Under the pieces are notes generated by a model. That model was not told the origin of the DNA. It did not search any database and worked only from the letters and a program-made list of their open reading frames with translations. A DNA stretch of 64,000 nucleotides from Trileptium ribeirensis (lineage: Eukaryota > Nematoda > Enoplea > Enoplida > Thoracostomopsidae): positions 41,322 through 105,321 of the forward strand of contig JASANE010001555.1 of assembly GCA_030248225.1 (NCBI GenBank). The letters run 5' to 3'. Positions 11,951 through 23,300 of the stretch are shown here, piece after piece (the stretch's first letter is position 1; each line of letters begins with the position of its first letter). Both the position numbers and the translations under genes were made by a program.

Positions 11951-13123
11951 GAACTATTTGTCGCTCCCTCTCGTGACTCACGCCGTGTACCTCGTCAAGG
12001 TATGTTCACTAGACAACTAAACACCATGAACGCAGGTAATACGCCACTGCTCATTAACGCAACCATACTTGGCACCCCAGTTATGACCCTTGTAGACACT
12101 GGAGCCGACGTGTCAATCATGTCACAAGCCCTAGCTGCCCGTTTACGACTGGTTCCTCGCGACACGAACACTACCCGTATAGTATCGGCTACGCAACAAG
12201 AGTTGACAATCAGCGGAGTAGTAAAAGCACCGATCACAATAGGATCGTTAAGTACACCGTGCGACTTTCAGGTAACAACAGACACTCCGTACGAATGCAT
12301 CTTAGGTACCGACTTTATGGCATTACTACCATATGTCGACATAAATTTTAAAGACCGCTGCCTGGATTTATCTAACGGAACTGAAAACTGTTCGGCGCCG
12401 TTCGCCGACCAAGGGGATTACCGACCCCCAGTTATCAACGTGGTAACCAGAAAATACACTCAAGTACCACCGAACACCGAGCTGTTCATCAACGCCATCC
12501 TGGAAATCACCCAACCTCCGAGTGGTCAAGCTTTGTTCGTACCCGACCCCTTTATTAGGGACGTTGCCATCGCCCACTTTCTGGTACTTACTGGCCAACG
12601 CATGATCCCAATAGCACTGATGAATTTTGGGAACTTTCCCGTCGCCATACACGCCGGACAAACAATAGGACACATTGAGATGCTTGACGACAACGAGGTC
12701 GAATTCTTATACGACAGTAACAAGCGTCTGTTACAACTTGACCTTCCAAGACGCACTAAGCAATGCAACAATATCGGAGTTACACGAGACAACGTTGTAC
12801 AAATTATAAGTGAACAGAAGAAGACCATTGACACCGAGCGATCCATACAAGTCTTGAGTAAAATAGACTTTGGACAAACGACCCTTAACCCTTTCGAGCT
12901 CAAACAATTGAAAACGACTATCTCCGAGAATGCAGACATATTTAGTGTACACCCGTTTGATCTAGGCAGATGTGGTGTACACCAACACAGGATCGTTACT
13001 GGAGACGCAAGGCCTATCAAACAGGTACCTTACCGCTTAGCTCATTCATTACGAGAACCCTTGCGTGAAGAACTGAACAACATAGTAGAAGCAGGTCTAA
13101 TAACACCATCCGATTCACCCTAG
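11950..13123 (+). pseudogene. pro: Aspartic protease and start of reverse transcriptase, in frame with envelope tail
   Basis: The retroviral-type aspartic protease cleaves the polyproteins. The active site DTGAD is at 12095-12109, followed by the usual pattern of small beta strands and a second conserved block (about 12290-12320, CILGTDFM). The open frame has no ATG near its start and extends upstream without a stop through the envelope membrane anchor to about 10940, so in this copy the protease is encoded as an extension of the envelope. The linker (12430-12960) resembles the usual Ty3 region between protease and RT. The frame stops at TAG 13121-13123, which falls at a normally conserved Trp position at the N-terminal edge of the RT palm. 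Confidence 0.82.
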
Positions 13124-14237
13124 GGTTCTCCCATCGTTTACGTCACCAAAAGTGACGGTACCTTACGGTTGTGCGTCGACTTCCGTAAGCTCAACGTAGT
13201 TGCAGAACGTGACTTATACCCACTGCCCCGTATAGACGACATACTGGGATGTCTCAGAAACACCAAATTCATGTCCAGTTTAGATCTTAACAAAGGTTTC
13301 TGGCAATTAGAACTGGACCCGGAGACCAAGGAGAAAACCTCCTTCGCCACTGTCCACGGACAGTATGAATATAACGTTTTGCCATTCGGATTGAACTCTT
13401 CACCCGGCGCCTTTCAAAGGTGCATGTCAATCATACTAAAGGGCTTAGAATGGGAACGATGCCTTATCTACATAGACGACATATTGGTCTTTTCGCCCAC
13501 GTTTGAGCAACACCTAGCGGACCTAATTACTGTATTTGATAGGTTCCGTAAAGCAAATCTTAAACTAAAGCCCTCCAAATGTCAGTTTGGACAGAAACAA
13601 TTGAAATATCTTGGACACATTATCAGTTCAGAGCGAGTTAAACCCGACCCCGAGAAAACCGCTGCAATAGACAATTACAAACGACCGGAAACTCTCAAAC
13701 AATTGCAGAGTTTCTTAGGGCTTGTAGGATATTATCACAAATTCATACCACATTACTCTGAAATTTGCGAGCCGCTCAACGCACTCCAACGGAAGGACAG
13801 TGAATTCAAATGGACACCGCAATGCGAGGAAGCATTCGGAAAACTACGTAAGGCGTTGGTACAAGAACCATTACTCATATACCCGGACTTTTCTAAACCT
13901 TTCATACTCCAAACGGACGCTTCTGGATATGCCCTGGGGCTGTGCTTTCGCAAAAGACCGACAAGGGGACATTGCCTATCGCCTACGCGAGCAAATCATT
14001 TGTAGACTATCAACGCCGATATCCTGCCATAGAGACTGAAGCTCTTGCCATGCGGTGGGCTGCCTTACACTTCCGACACTACCTACTCGGACACGAATTC
14101 CATGTTGAGACTGACCATAAGCCACTTAAGGCACTGTTCGAGAGACCACTCCGAAATTCGCGATTAGCTCAATGGCGTAACGAATTACTGATGGAATTCG
14201 GTGGTTTCAACATCGAATATAGACCAGGTAAGGCTAA
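13124..14237 (+). pseudogene. pol: Reverse transcriptase and RNase H of Ty3/Gypsy type, frameshifted
   Basis: This region makes cDNA from the element RNA and degrades the RNA strand. RT motifs are clear: the VDFRKLN block, SLDLNKGFWQ, LPFGL, and the catalytic YIDD at 13469-13480. RNase H follows with its first Asp in TDASGY (13913-13930), its Glu in ETEAL (about 14030) and TDHKPL (about 14110). A single-base frame change at about 13933-13945 separates the first Asp from the rest. The domain is interrupted just before its end by the transposon at 14238-14748, and coding sequence resumes in another frame on the far side. The order RT-RNase H-integrase and the motif spellings are those of Ty3/Gypsy (Metaviridae). 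Confidence 0.9.
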
Positions 14238-14751
14238 TGCGGCGTTCACGTTATAATGTCCCCAACGTTTGGAACCCATGTACCCCACACAGTGTCAGAC
14301 ACACTGTTGACAACAGGGTGTCTTAGACACCACCATGTTTTTAATAAATTTTTTCAACGGTAGCTAGTTACGCGTATTACCACTTGCCGACAGTGTCAGG
14401 CACACCGTGTCTTCTGGCAGTTTTATTGACACTGTTCGGAATTATTTGAGCAATGTTCATATGGGCTAGATACAAATATCGAGAATTTAGGAAAAACTCC
14501 ACAGGACAGTTGACTAATAAATCGCATTCGCTACAGACGGTGTCCGTTATAGTTAATTCGCGCCAAATTGGTAGCTAAGGGTGTGTACGACACTGTCTAG
14601 AAAAAAATTTAGTAGCTAAGGGTGTGTCGTACACCCTCGGCATTTTATTTACAGTATGGGTGTCACCCTGACTGTCTATACGGTAGGGTCGCGACTACAG
14701 GGGGTCAAAAGTTCCAAACAGCGGGGACATTATAACGTGAACGCCGCATAA
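14235..14751. mobile_element. 511-bp MITE with TAA target duplication, nested in RNase H
   Basis: The element occupies 14238-14748. Its ends are inverted copies of each other: TGCGGCGTTCACGTTATAAT on the left is matched exactly by its reverse complement on the right, and the match runs on through TGTCCCC and, with two mismatches, GTTTGGAAC. It is flanked by TAA on both sides (14235-14237 and 14749-14751). A 3-bp TWA duplication is the signature of PIF/Harbinger transposons, so I assign it there tentatively. It has no ORF. Inside are many GTGTC/GACAC repeats and a repeated TAGCTAAGGGTGTGT. Excising it together with one TAA rejoins the pol reading frame, which shows it inserted into the retroelement after the latter was formed. 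Confidence 0.85.
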
Positions 14752-16800
14752 TGCCAACGCTGACGGACTTTCACGTGATCCCCGACATGACGTGGAATTT
14801 TCCTACTCTTCGGACGAGGCGGAGCAGGACGAACAGGACCATCCTCGAATGGTTGCTGTAGCTGTTAAAGGACAGGATCGTGGTAAAGGCAAAGCTCCGG
14901 CTAAGCCGCCCCGCCGATTTCCCACCGAAGAAGTTTGGAAACGACTTACTCGACAACTAATGGGACTCCCCCCGGACGCTCCCGTCTCCCTACCACCTGA
15001 GTATGTTCGGGAACGTTTCTACCGTATGTTTGGAGGACCTGGTTATGATCCCCTACCGGATCCAACACGTTTCATCTTCTGCGGAGACATAGACGACCCC
15101 TGGCCCGAAGGAGTTGAGATCCCCGGAAGACGGACGACTGCCCCAAGGCCGCCAGAACCCACTGATGAACCGACCCACGGACCCTCTTCAGCACCCGAAC
15201 CACCCGCCAGACCCCCGCAACCCCAGGAGCCCCCGACCGCTCCGACACCGCCTGCTCCTGGTGCGGCGAGTAAGAGCTCGACCCGTGCTATGGCTGGTAC
15301 ACCTGAACCCGCTACACCACGGACGCTACCGACAACCGCTAGACAGAGATATGGAGGTTTACCGGAAGTAGAGGAATTTGACACATTAATTAAGGTTGCT
15401 TACGCATGCGGACCACGAATACAATTACAACGCCCTGAACAGGTCTATGACACAGGAGAACATATATACTTACCACACTTTCAACAATACGAAGGGAGGA
15501 ACCTCCTCAATTACCTACTATACAGCCAACGCCGAGATAAACAATTTGGTCCTATTTGGTGGTATTTACATACACGACAGTCGCCCGCCGATGAAAAGGC
15601 AGCGACCGCCCTCAAACTAGAAGCCCACCATTACCGACTTTGCCCTGACACTGCCATTCTATACTTACACCCCATCATGCCAAACGACCATAGACCAAAA
15701 TTGTGCGTACCCAGATTGCTCATCCGACAAATACTTAAGCATGAACACGACACATTATTTGGTGGACATCCAGGTAGAGATCGACTACTGAGCAAACTTA
15801 AACAATTTTATTATTGGGAGACCATGGGTAAGGACGTAGACGAATACGTTAAGCGATGTGTACTCTGCCAGCGATCACGCAATCTACCTCAAAACGTTCG
15901 AGCCGCGCTCGGAGAGAACCCGTTGGCTAGTGCGCCCATGCATCGCATGTTTGTTGACATATTGGACACTCGGGTGCTATCCCGAAACGGAAATAGGTAC
16001 GTAATAGCCTTTATCGATCAATTCACGAAACTAGTAATTGCCGCTGCCTTACCGGATCAAACCGCTAAGAGTGTAGCCAAGGTCTTCGTCGAAGACGTGG
16101 TGTGCCGCTACGGCGCACCCGAGGAACTAGTCTCAGACCGAGGAGGATGTTTCGTCTCCGAGGTAATGGAAGCCTTGTGCGCTAGACTGCATACATTTAA
16201 GCGCGAAACATTAAGCTACAATCCGAAGGCAAATGGAGAAATCGAACGCTTCAACCGTACTCTGTTATTCCTCCTAAGAGTAGCATTACCTGAAAAAGAC
16301 CATACTACATAGGACGAAGTCCTGCCGTATTGCATAATGTCCTACAATTCAGCCGTACACGCTTCCACGCACTACACACCATTCATGCTTATGCACGGAT
16401 TCCAACCCCGAGTACCGGGCGGAATCGAAACACAAACTGATTAGGGACGCTACGCCGGAGCAGAAGCATATCGTGCTAATGTACAACGATGGTTAGCTAC
16501 CATTAGGGATCGAGCCTATCGGTCCATGCAATCTGCTCGGGAATACAGAAAACGTTACTACAATCGTAAGATCAAGGTCCCGGACTACCGTGTTAATGAC
16601 CATGTATGGGTCTACCGATACTGCACAACACCAGGACTATCGTGCAATCTAGAACGCCGATGGTGTGGACCATACCAGATTACTAAAACAATGCCGCCTT
16701 GCATTTGTGTTAAGCTCCCCGGACAACCTAATGCTTCCGACCACGTCGTTCACATAAATCGCACCAAACCCTGCTACCGCCCACTAAGCAGCTTCCCCGA
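14752..16800 (+). pseudogene. int: Integrase with N-terminal extension, HHCC, DDE and GPY/F domains; two internal TAG codons
   Basis: Integrase inserts the cDNA into the genome. Reading resumes after the MITE with the end of RNase H. There follows an unusual acidic then proline-rich spacer of about 180 residues (14790-15345). A zinc-binding HHCC segment comes next (His residues at about 15740-15770, CVLC at 15857-15868), then the catalytic core: first Asp in FVDILDT (about 15956), second in SDRGG (about 16137), Glu in NGEIERFNR (about 16237). The C-terminal domain has the GPY motif near 16670. TAG at 16310 lies where a Trp is conserved in this family, and a second TAG is at 16442. The rest of the frame is intact, so only point changes have broken it. 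Confidence 0.88.
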
Positions 16801-19051
16801 CATAGCTGATTTGCTCAAAGCCGTCCCTCCCGCATATATTGAGGCTGCACTACAGGAACCAGGAGAAACTATCCTCGCTGACAAATATTTCGCCAGAGAA
16901 CTACAGGCTGCAGACCCAGAAGCAGTAGACCGGTTGCGCCAGGAGATTGATGGTGCATCCGACGTCGCCAGTGTAGAAATTGGAGAGCCTAACTTAGAAT
17001 ACACGCAAGCACAGGCAGACATACACCGCGCCGCAGTAGAACAGCTGACCATTCAGGCTCAGGCACCAGCCGGAGCCTCGCAACAAAACCGACTTCCCCT
17101 TTGTGACCCCGACAGAACTCCGGACACCGAATGGCCCGCTATATCACAGGAACTCGCTACCCAGGACCCCGCCAAGCTACCTTACGCGCTTGATAAACCA
17201 CCTGGTACTTTCTCGCCTGAGTATGGACAACACACCGCCCCAGTAACTCTACGAGAGCAGGAACGAGCCGTTCGGACTGGTGAGCCTACCAGACCTCTAA
17301 CGGTGAAACGCTCGGACAACGGTCGTGCACTACGACCATTCAACGTTAATGACTTAGGTCTCGTGGAATTACTCGCTTCACAGGACCCGGACGAACACTC
17401 GCCCCATACTCCAGAAGGAGCTACATCTCCAACTGCAGCAGTTGAACATGCTGTTCAAACCTCGCCTCTTACGCCTGCCCAACGTCGAGCCGCAATCGCC
17501 ACTCAAACATCCCGCAGCCCCCAGACACAACACTTAGTGACTGAATCAGACAAGCCAGTGACACCATACCACACCTATTTTGAGCCTACAGCGTCTTACG
17601 AACAACCATATTCCATACCTCGTCAGGCATATTCCGCCCCACCCACACCACTTCCACACACTCCCCTAATGCCACTGGGATTCGAAGCCACAATAGAGGA
17701 CTACGTCCCGGACGAATGGCTCACACCATATTACACCCCTCCGAGACCACAACCCGCACAATCCGTTCCAGTAACCAGCCAACCTCCACTGGAACACGCG
17801 CCAACACCAAAACCTAAGCCTAAACCGCGACGAAAGCAAGTCCAACAACCTACACCGACTAATGAACCAGTATCATCCGTAAGTTCGGAGACCACGTCAT
17901 CTGAAACAATTGATTCCCCGACACCACCTCACCGGTGGAAAATCCCTCCCCTATTGTCTCCCCTAGCGGAGCGTGGAACTAAGGGCCCACAGGTACCATC
18001 CTTTGGTCGATGGACCATCCAGAGACAAAATGAGCTAGCACAGTGGGAATGGGAAATACAGGAAATAAGGAGGAAACGAGAGGAAGCCGCCCGTGCCCGA
18101 GGAGAAATACAGGATGCAACTGAACTAATGGAGTACATAAGGGGATCTCCCATCCAATACATCCCCTCGTAAGACCAAATATCTGCCGACGGGATTGTAG
18201 AAGAATTTATTGGAAGTTTAGCTCGACAACGAGAAGCAAGTAAACAACGTCGACCTTCCGAGTCTTCGGAAGGTGGTCGACCGAAACGATTACGACCACG
18301 GACTGTAGACAAGGACGATGAGACAATATCAACCATTGGCGAATCAACCAAAGGCTCCTCTACCGGCAGGAAGGGAAGAGCGCCGCCGCGCAGCTCTCCC
18401 TCCACCCTCAAGGGAGTTCTAACTCGACCATCACGCGCCAAACCACGTAGACAAACCCCAGCTAAAGCCCGATCACAAGTTAGTTGCGAAGACGAAGAGG
18501 ATGAGATGCCTCTAAGTCAACTTTTACCGGGATCTCGCCGGAGGCCCCACTTTGAACTCGACCCTCCAACGGAGGAGAGCGAGGGATCTCCTGAAATGGG
18601 ACCCTCTGCATACCAAGTTAAAGAGAGCGAGGAACCCACTCAACCTACACGCCGACAGCCACATAGACAAGCCAGAGACAGTTGTCGTTGGTATGAAGAA
18701 TACTTACCACACGGTGAAGAAGCTCGAGTCATAATACCACGCCTCGACCCCCGAAGTGTGAGGCCCCAAGCTACAGCCCCAGCTCGACGGAATATACCTC
18801 TCGCTCCACCGACTCGGCATCGTGATCCCGTTATGCCAATGGATTACCCATCTGGTAGTGCTCGTGCACGGCACGACATGTTTGAACCTTTTAGGGACAT
18901 CTTTGACGAACGGGACATCGAGGACATGTTATCCGCACATCCGGACTTGGAACCCGACGAGGACAGTGGACAAAGACAATTACGACCCGAAGATGTCGGA
19001 CTGGAGGTGGTCCGACATCCTAGACAACCGCCTCGCGAGAGACGGTTGTAA
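16801..19051 (+). pseudogene. Long proline-rich extension of the integrase frame, unrecognised
   Basis: After the integrase C-terminal domain the same frame continues for about 750 codons. It is interrupted only by TAA at 18170-18172 and ends at TAA 19049. The composition is rich in Pro, Gln, Thr, Glu and Arg, with a Lys-Pro run near 17808-17835, a charged helical stretch at about 18010-18110 (WEWEIQEIRRKREE) and an acidic end. I see no catalytic domain. Most of it is probably disordered. Ty3 pol usually ends soon after integrase, so the extension is itself unusual. It could be a linker or tail of the polyprotein or a separate structural product from ATG 18506. Confidence 0.6.
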
Positions 19052-20320
19052 CGCTTGAATCACTCAATAAACACTCCCAGAAAGCTCGAGCTCCCGCTAC
19101 TAATATCCCTCAAGAACCGCCACTATTGCAGGAATCGCCACTTCAAAGGACTCAACGATATGAAACAACTTCCGCAACCTCGTGTGCCGTACTACACCAT
19201 CAACTATGGTGCTGCAATCGAAACGTTCCTCTCCAAAGGCACACACTGGCCGGAACTCTCAAACATGGCTCCGTTAGGCCAAACAATAACTCAATATCCC
19301 ATCGAATACGCCTCAACGGAGCAAGGATATCAGCTCCTCGTCACGTATTTGTTCGACGAGGAGCAAGCAAAACAAGACATTTCGGACTTGAAAATGGGAG
19401 CTCGAGACATCAAAGCCATCTCCCGCCGGAACAAACAAAAGTTCCTGGACCCGGAAACAACTGAGCGCCTTCGCCCAGTACTCCCTCACCTTATGCGGAC
19501 GGTGCTACTAGAGAAATTCAAGATTCCCCGGTTCAGGGACGCCCTACTAGCCACCGGATTTGCCCAACTGCTCGAGGCAAATAGGTCCGAGTCCTTCTGG
19601 GGAATTGGCCTAGGACCAGAGGATCTCACCTTTGGCAAACGACCGCGACTATGCCATAACGTTATGGGCCGTCTATTGGAGGAAGTCCGAACCTTCCTCC
19701 GCCATAACGTCGCCACTTGGCCAACCGTGCTCATTCTGGGCGATTCGTTAGCGGCGCCCTTGGTCAATATGGCCGCATCAACAGGGTGGTTCGCCCTAGC
19801 CTGGCCGCGAGCCACCATGCAATTCTTAGTCCGACTGGCGACGTGCATCGCAACGCCACAGACTAAAACCGTCATGATACTTGGTGGATATAAAGCGGCC
19901 TTACGATCGAAGCCGCACGAAGGTCGTTTGCTGGACACGCCCAGCAAAGTGATGCGTCGAGTACGCCGTTATATCTGTTCATTCGACTATCTGCTCAGTG
20001 ACGGAGCCCGAGCGATCATTGCCCCGCCACCTCCACATTGGGACATCGGACAGGACAATACTGTCGAATTGCACGACGAATTTACCCAACTATTCCAGGA
20101 CATAAAATGGCAGTTCCCCGACCGAATGCGGAAATCGTCGATGCTAGACTACCCACCAGAGTTAACCGAATCGGGCGCTTGGGACATCATCACCGACGGC
20201 AGCGAAAGTGTGGAACCCAAAGTAGCCGAGCCCTATATCGAATATCTCCGTAAGTGGGTCCAACGGAACCTAGCACCCAATAGTGGGGATTGGGACAATA
20301 AGGAGGAAATGCCGATATGA
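19052..20320 (+). CDS. NADAR-domain (YbiA-like) protein with C-terminal SGNH-hydrolase-like region
   Basis: The frame follows the TAA at 19049 in the same reading phase. The first ATG is at 19160, giving about 386 residues. The N-terminal half shows the NADAR fold signature in order: WPELSNMAP (about 19247-19273), the block around STEQGYQ whose Glu (19319-19321) matches the proposed catalytic Glu of YbiA, then LLATGFAQLLEA and SFWGIG (about 19545-19605), then NVMGRLLEEVR (about 19658-19690). NADAR enzymes cleave N-glycosidic bonds of ADP-ribose-type substrates, and some remove ADP-ribose from guanosine in nucleic acid. The second half has VLILGDS (about 19727-19747) and VMILGGY (about 19871-19891), like blocks I and III of SGNH/GDSL hydrolases, with a late His in PPPHWD. 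That assignment is weaker. The ORF is intact in an otherwise broken element. It is not a normal Ty3 module. Confidence 0.82.
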   Translation, partial: RLNHSINTPRKLELPLLISLKNRHYCRNRHFKGLNDMKQLPQPRVPYYTINYGAAIETFLSKGTHWPELSNMAPLGQTITQYPIEYASTEQGYQLLVTYLFDEEQAKQDISDLKMGARDIKAISRRNKQKFLDPETTERLRPVLPHLMRTVLLEKFKIPRFRDALLATGFAQLLEANRSESFWGIGLGPEDLTFGKRPRLCHNVMGRLLEEVRTFLRHNVATWPTVLILGDSLAAPLVNMAASTGWFALAWPRATMQFLVRLATCIATPQTKTVMILGGYKAALRSKPHEGRLLDTPSKVMRRVRRYICSFDYLLSDGARAIIAPPPPHWDIGQDNTVELHDEFTQLFQDIKWQFPDRMRKSSMLDYPPELTESGAWDIITDGSESVEPKVAEPYIEYLRKWVQRNLAPNSGDWDNKEEMPI

Positions 20321-23300
20321 CCAGGCGACCGCTGACTATTTAAGATTTGGTGTGTTTTTTTGCATTTTGCCGCAACGAACCGCTAAGGACACCTGCGGTA
20401 AACCTAAACGGAAGGTGTACTAGGAAATTTTGATTGCACAATCATGTACCCATTATGTACCTATATTGTTTTATGACCTATCTTGAAACAGTAATGATTA
20501 TGTTGTATGTATGTATGTATATACACCATGGCACCAGGGCAAGAATAACTACACAAGACTTTTGACCAGGCTAAATCTTTCAAAACAAAGTGCAAAGTCC
20601 TTTTCACCACCCTAAATATATAAGAGGAGGACTTTTCAGGACGTAGAAATTGCTGTAGAAATTGCTAGGATCTAAGGAGGACTCGTCGGAAATGTGGCCA
20701 TATTTTGAGAAAATTTAGCAGGCTAAGACCACGATGTGTGACTAAGACCAATGATGGTCAATAAGATATTTCGACGATAATATTAAGTTAACTAGGAAAC
20801 CGGAATTTTCATGTACCATATTGTACCATATAATCTGCACATATGGTCTAACTTATTATTGGGTCGTAGAGCATAGTTTATTTTACGGTCAAAACCAGGC
20901 ACGATCCTTTTTGATCGATGACCAGGCACGATCCAGGGTCTTAGTGGTAGGAGACCCCAGTACAGGCACAAACTTCTAGTATAGGGACAGCAGGAAAAGT
21001 TGCTTCCAACCCGAGTAATTAAGTCCAAAAATTTCCATTTAAAAATATAAGAGATGTAACAGGCCCGTTCCGGCCCGTTACGCGTCTTTTGCACAATTTT
21101 GGTGGTAAAATTGCTTAGACGAGTCTCAAATCGCCTTAGACAAGTTTTCATGTGCCGCCTGGTGCCATGGATGTCAATGATTGTGCTGCTTATCGTTGTG
21201 TCGTACCTGTATTTTGCCATTTGTCACATTTTATCGCTGTATCGTACTTGTGTTTTGCCACTTATCATATTCTTGTCGTTGCATAATTTATTGTGTCTGG
21301 ATAAGCCCATGGTAACTCGGCGGAAACTAGCCTCGGTTGTTTGATCAGGCTTGGAAAGAATAGGAAAGAGCCTCTAACTGGTGCTGAGATACGAGATCTG
21401 AACGGAACCCGACCACTTCTCCCGATTTCCCTAAGGGAAATTCAAAATTTCTACCGTCCGGGAATAGGAGGCCTCTGACGATTTAAGGGCTCGGAGAGTA
21501 ATCAAAATCCGGACTATCAATTTTACCTGGTTCGAGCGAACTATAGCCTAATGGTCGCGAAAATAAGCTGAAATCAATGAGTTACGGTAGTTTCCGATTA
21601 TTCGGAAATAACGGACCTCGGGCCTGTTTATCGGCCCGTAACCGTCCAACGGTTCAGATTTACCGAAAATGTCCCGAGTACTTTTTGGTAGAGAATTCTC
21701 ATTGCTCTCGAACGAGCCCAAGACATCACAAATGACTGGAGGATTTCCTGAGATATTCTAGGGACAAACGGGTAAACATTCAATTAACAGCCAATACTTA
21801 CGCTAGGTTCGGCTGGAGACCATGGTTCCGAGTGGACATAACCTAGGCTTATATCGAAATATAGCTATGCATATGTATGTGTACTGCTTGAGCTTCGTGT
21901 CTCGGTGTGACTATTTTTCCGCCCCTACCGTATCAAAACCTTTCTTTGATAGCATCCTTTGAAGCCCCAAATTAGCCTGACCACCACGCTAACAACTGGC
22001 TTTCCTGGTTACCATCGGATCAGTGATGGAAAGTACGCGTATTTCCAAGTAGACTACCCATCTAGGCATCTGACGAGGCCAGGCCGGTCTCGACCTGACC
22101 AGTCATCTCGCTGCTATATCACTCATTTCCCTGTTTTATACCGCACCACGGGAATTCAACATAAAATTCCGTCAGTTTGTACCAACTCCGTCTTTGACCC
22201 CAGACCCTAAATGTGCTCATGCGACCCCTCATTTTACTCGCCTGCTCCTGGCAAGTACAACGATGTCTGGCGGGTCTGCGTCTGACTTCGGGTTAGCCCG
22301 CTATGACCGTCAAAGTGTTCCCAATTTGGCATACCGACTGAAAGTGGGTACAAACCAACCGAAAATTTATTCCCAACTCAAATGTAGGCAAAACGCCCGT
22401 CATCGCATTCGCCACGCCGAGACATCTTCAATGATGCCCGGTGGATCCCCGTCAGTCGCCCCGTTAACCCAGGACGGCCAAAAAAGCGCCCCCACCATTA
22501 CTGACACTCTCTTTATCAGTCGTGATTTTAGTGCTCCTCTACCCGTTGCCTTTCCATGGCGAGTTCAACGATGCCCGGCGGGCGTCGCTCAGCCCAACCG
22601 TTAGAGCGGGAAAGCCCGCTGAAACCCTGTATGCTAATACATGTTGGAACCCAAAACCGGGTTCCGACCCGCCACTGCGTCTACCCCCCTTGTGTTTGGT
22701 ATCGTTCGGCCCCGTTCTTCGTCCTGGGACCGAATTTCGCGCAGCCCCTCGAAATTCCCTCGGGAACCCCCTGACCCGACTCCCTTCCCCTGCCCTTTCT
22801 TTTCCGTTTTTCCTTTTTCTTTTCCACTCTCTCTAACCGACTTCTTTGGTCAGTTGTCGTTGCTGCTGTTGTCATGGATATGGTGTGTGTGTGTCGTTGT
22901 TCTTGTGGTTGCTGTGTGGTTGTGCTGATGTTGTTGTTGCTGTTGTGGTTCTGCGTGTTTCTGGTGTGGACTTGAGCGACCTTTCTGTTGCTCAGGTCGC
23001 CTGTGTGTCTCATGTGTAGTGTGTGTATGTGTTCATGAGTATTGTATGTATGTATTTGTGTATGTGTATATAGACCACATTATATATGTATGTATGGACG
23101 CTATAGTATGTATTTGTGTATGTGTATATAGACACATCTATATATGTATGTATGGACGCTATAGGCGAGGACGATACAAAAAACAGGACACACGGGGACA
23201 GGGCATACAAAATTCTCTTAAATTTATAAGTTTTACGGACGGACTGGACACACAGGACTAGGAAGGACGGGGGGGTAGGTTTAGGGCCCTCCCGTGGGTC

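Noticed and set aside
21099..21344. 81-codon ORF with hydrophobic segments in the retroelement 3' region
   Set aside because: There is no recognisable family, no support from context, and no second copy in the window to test conservation.
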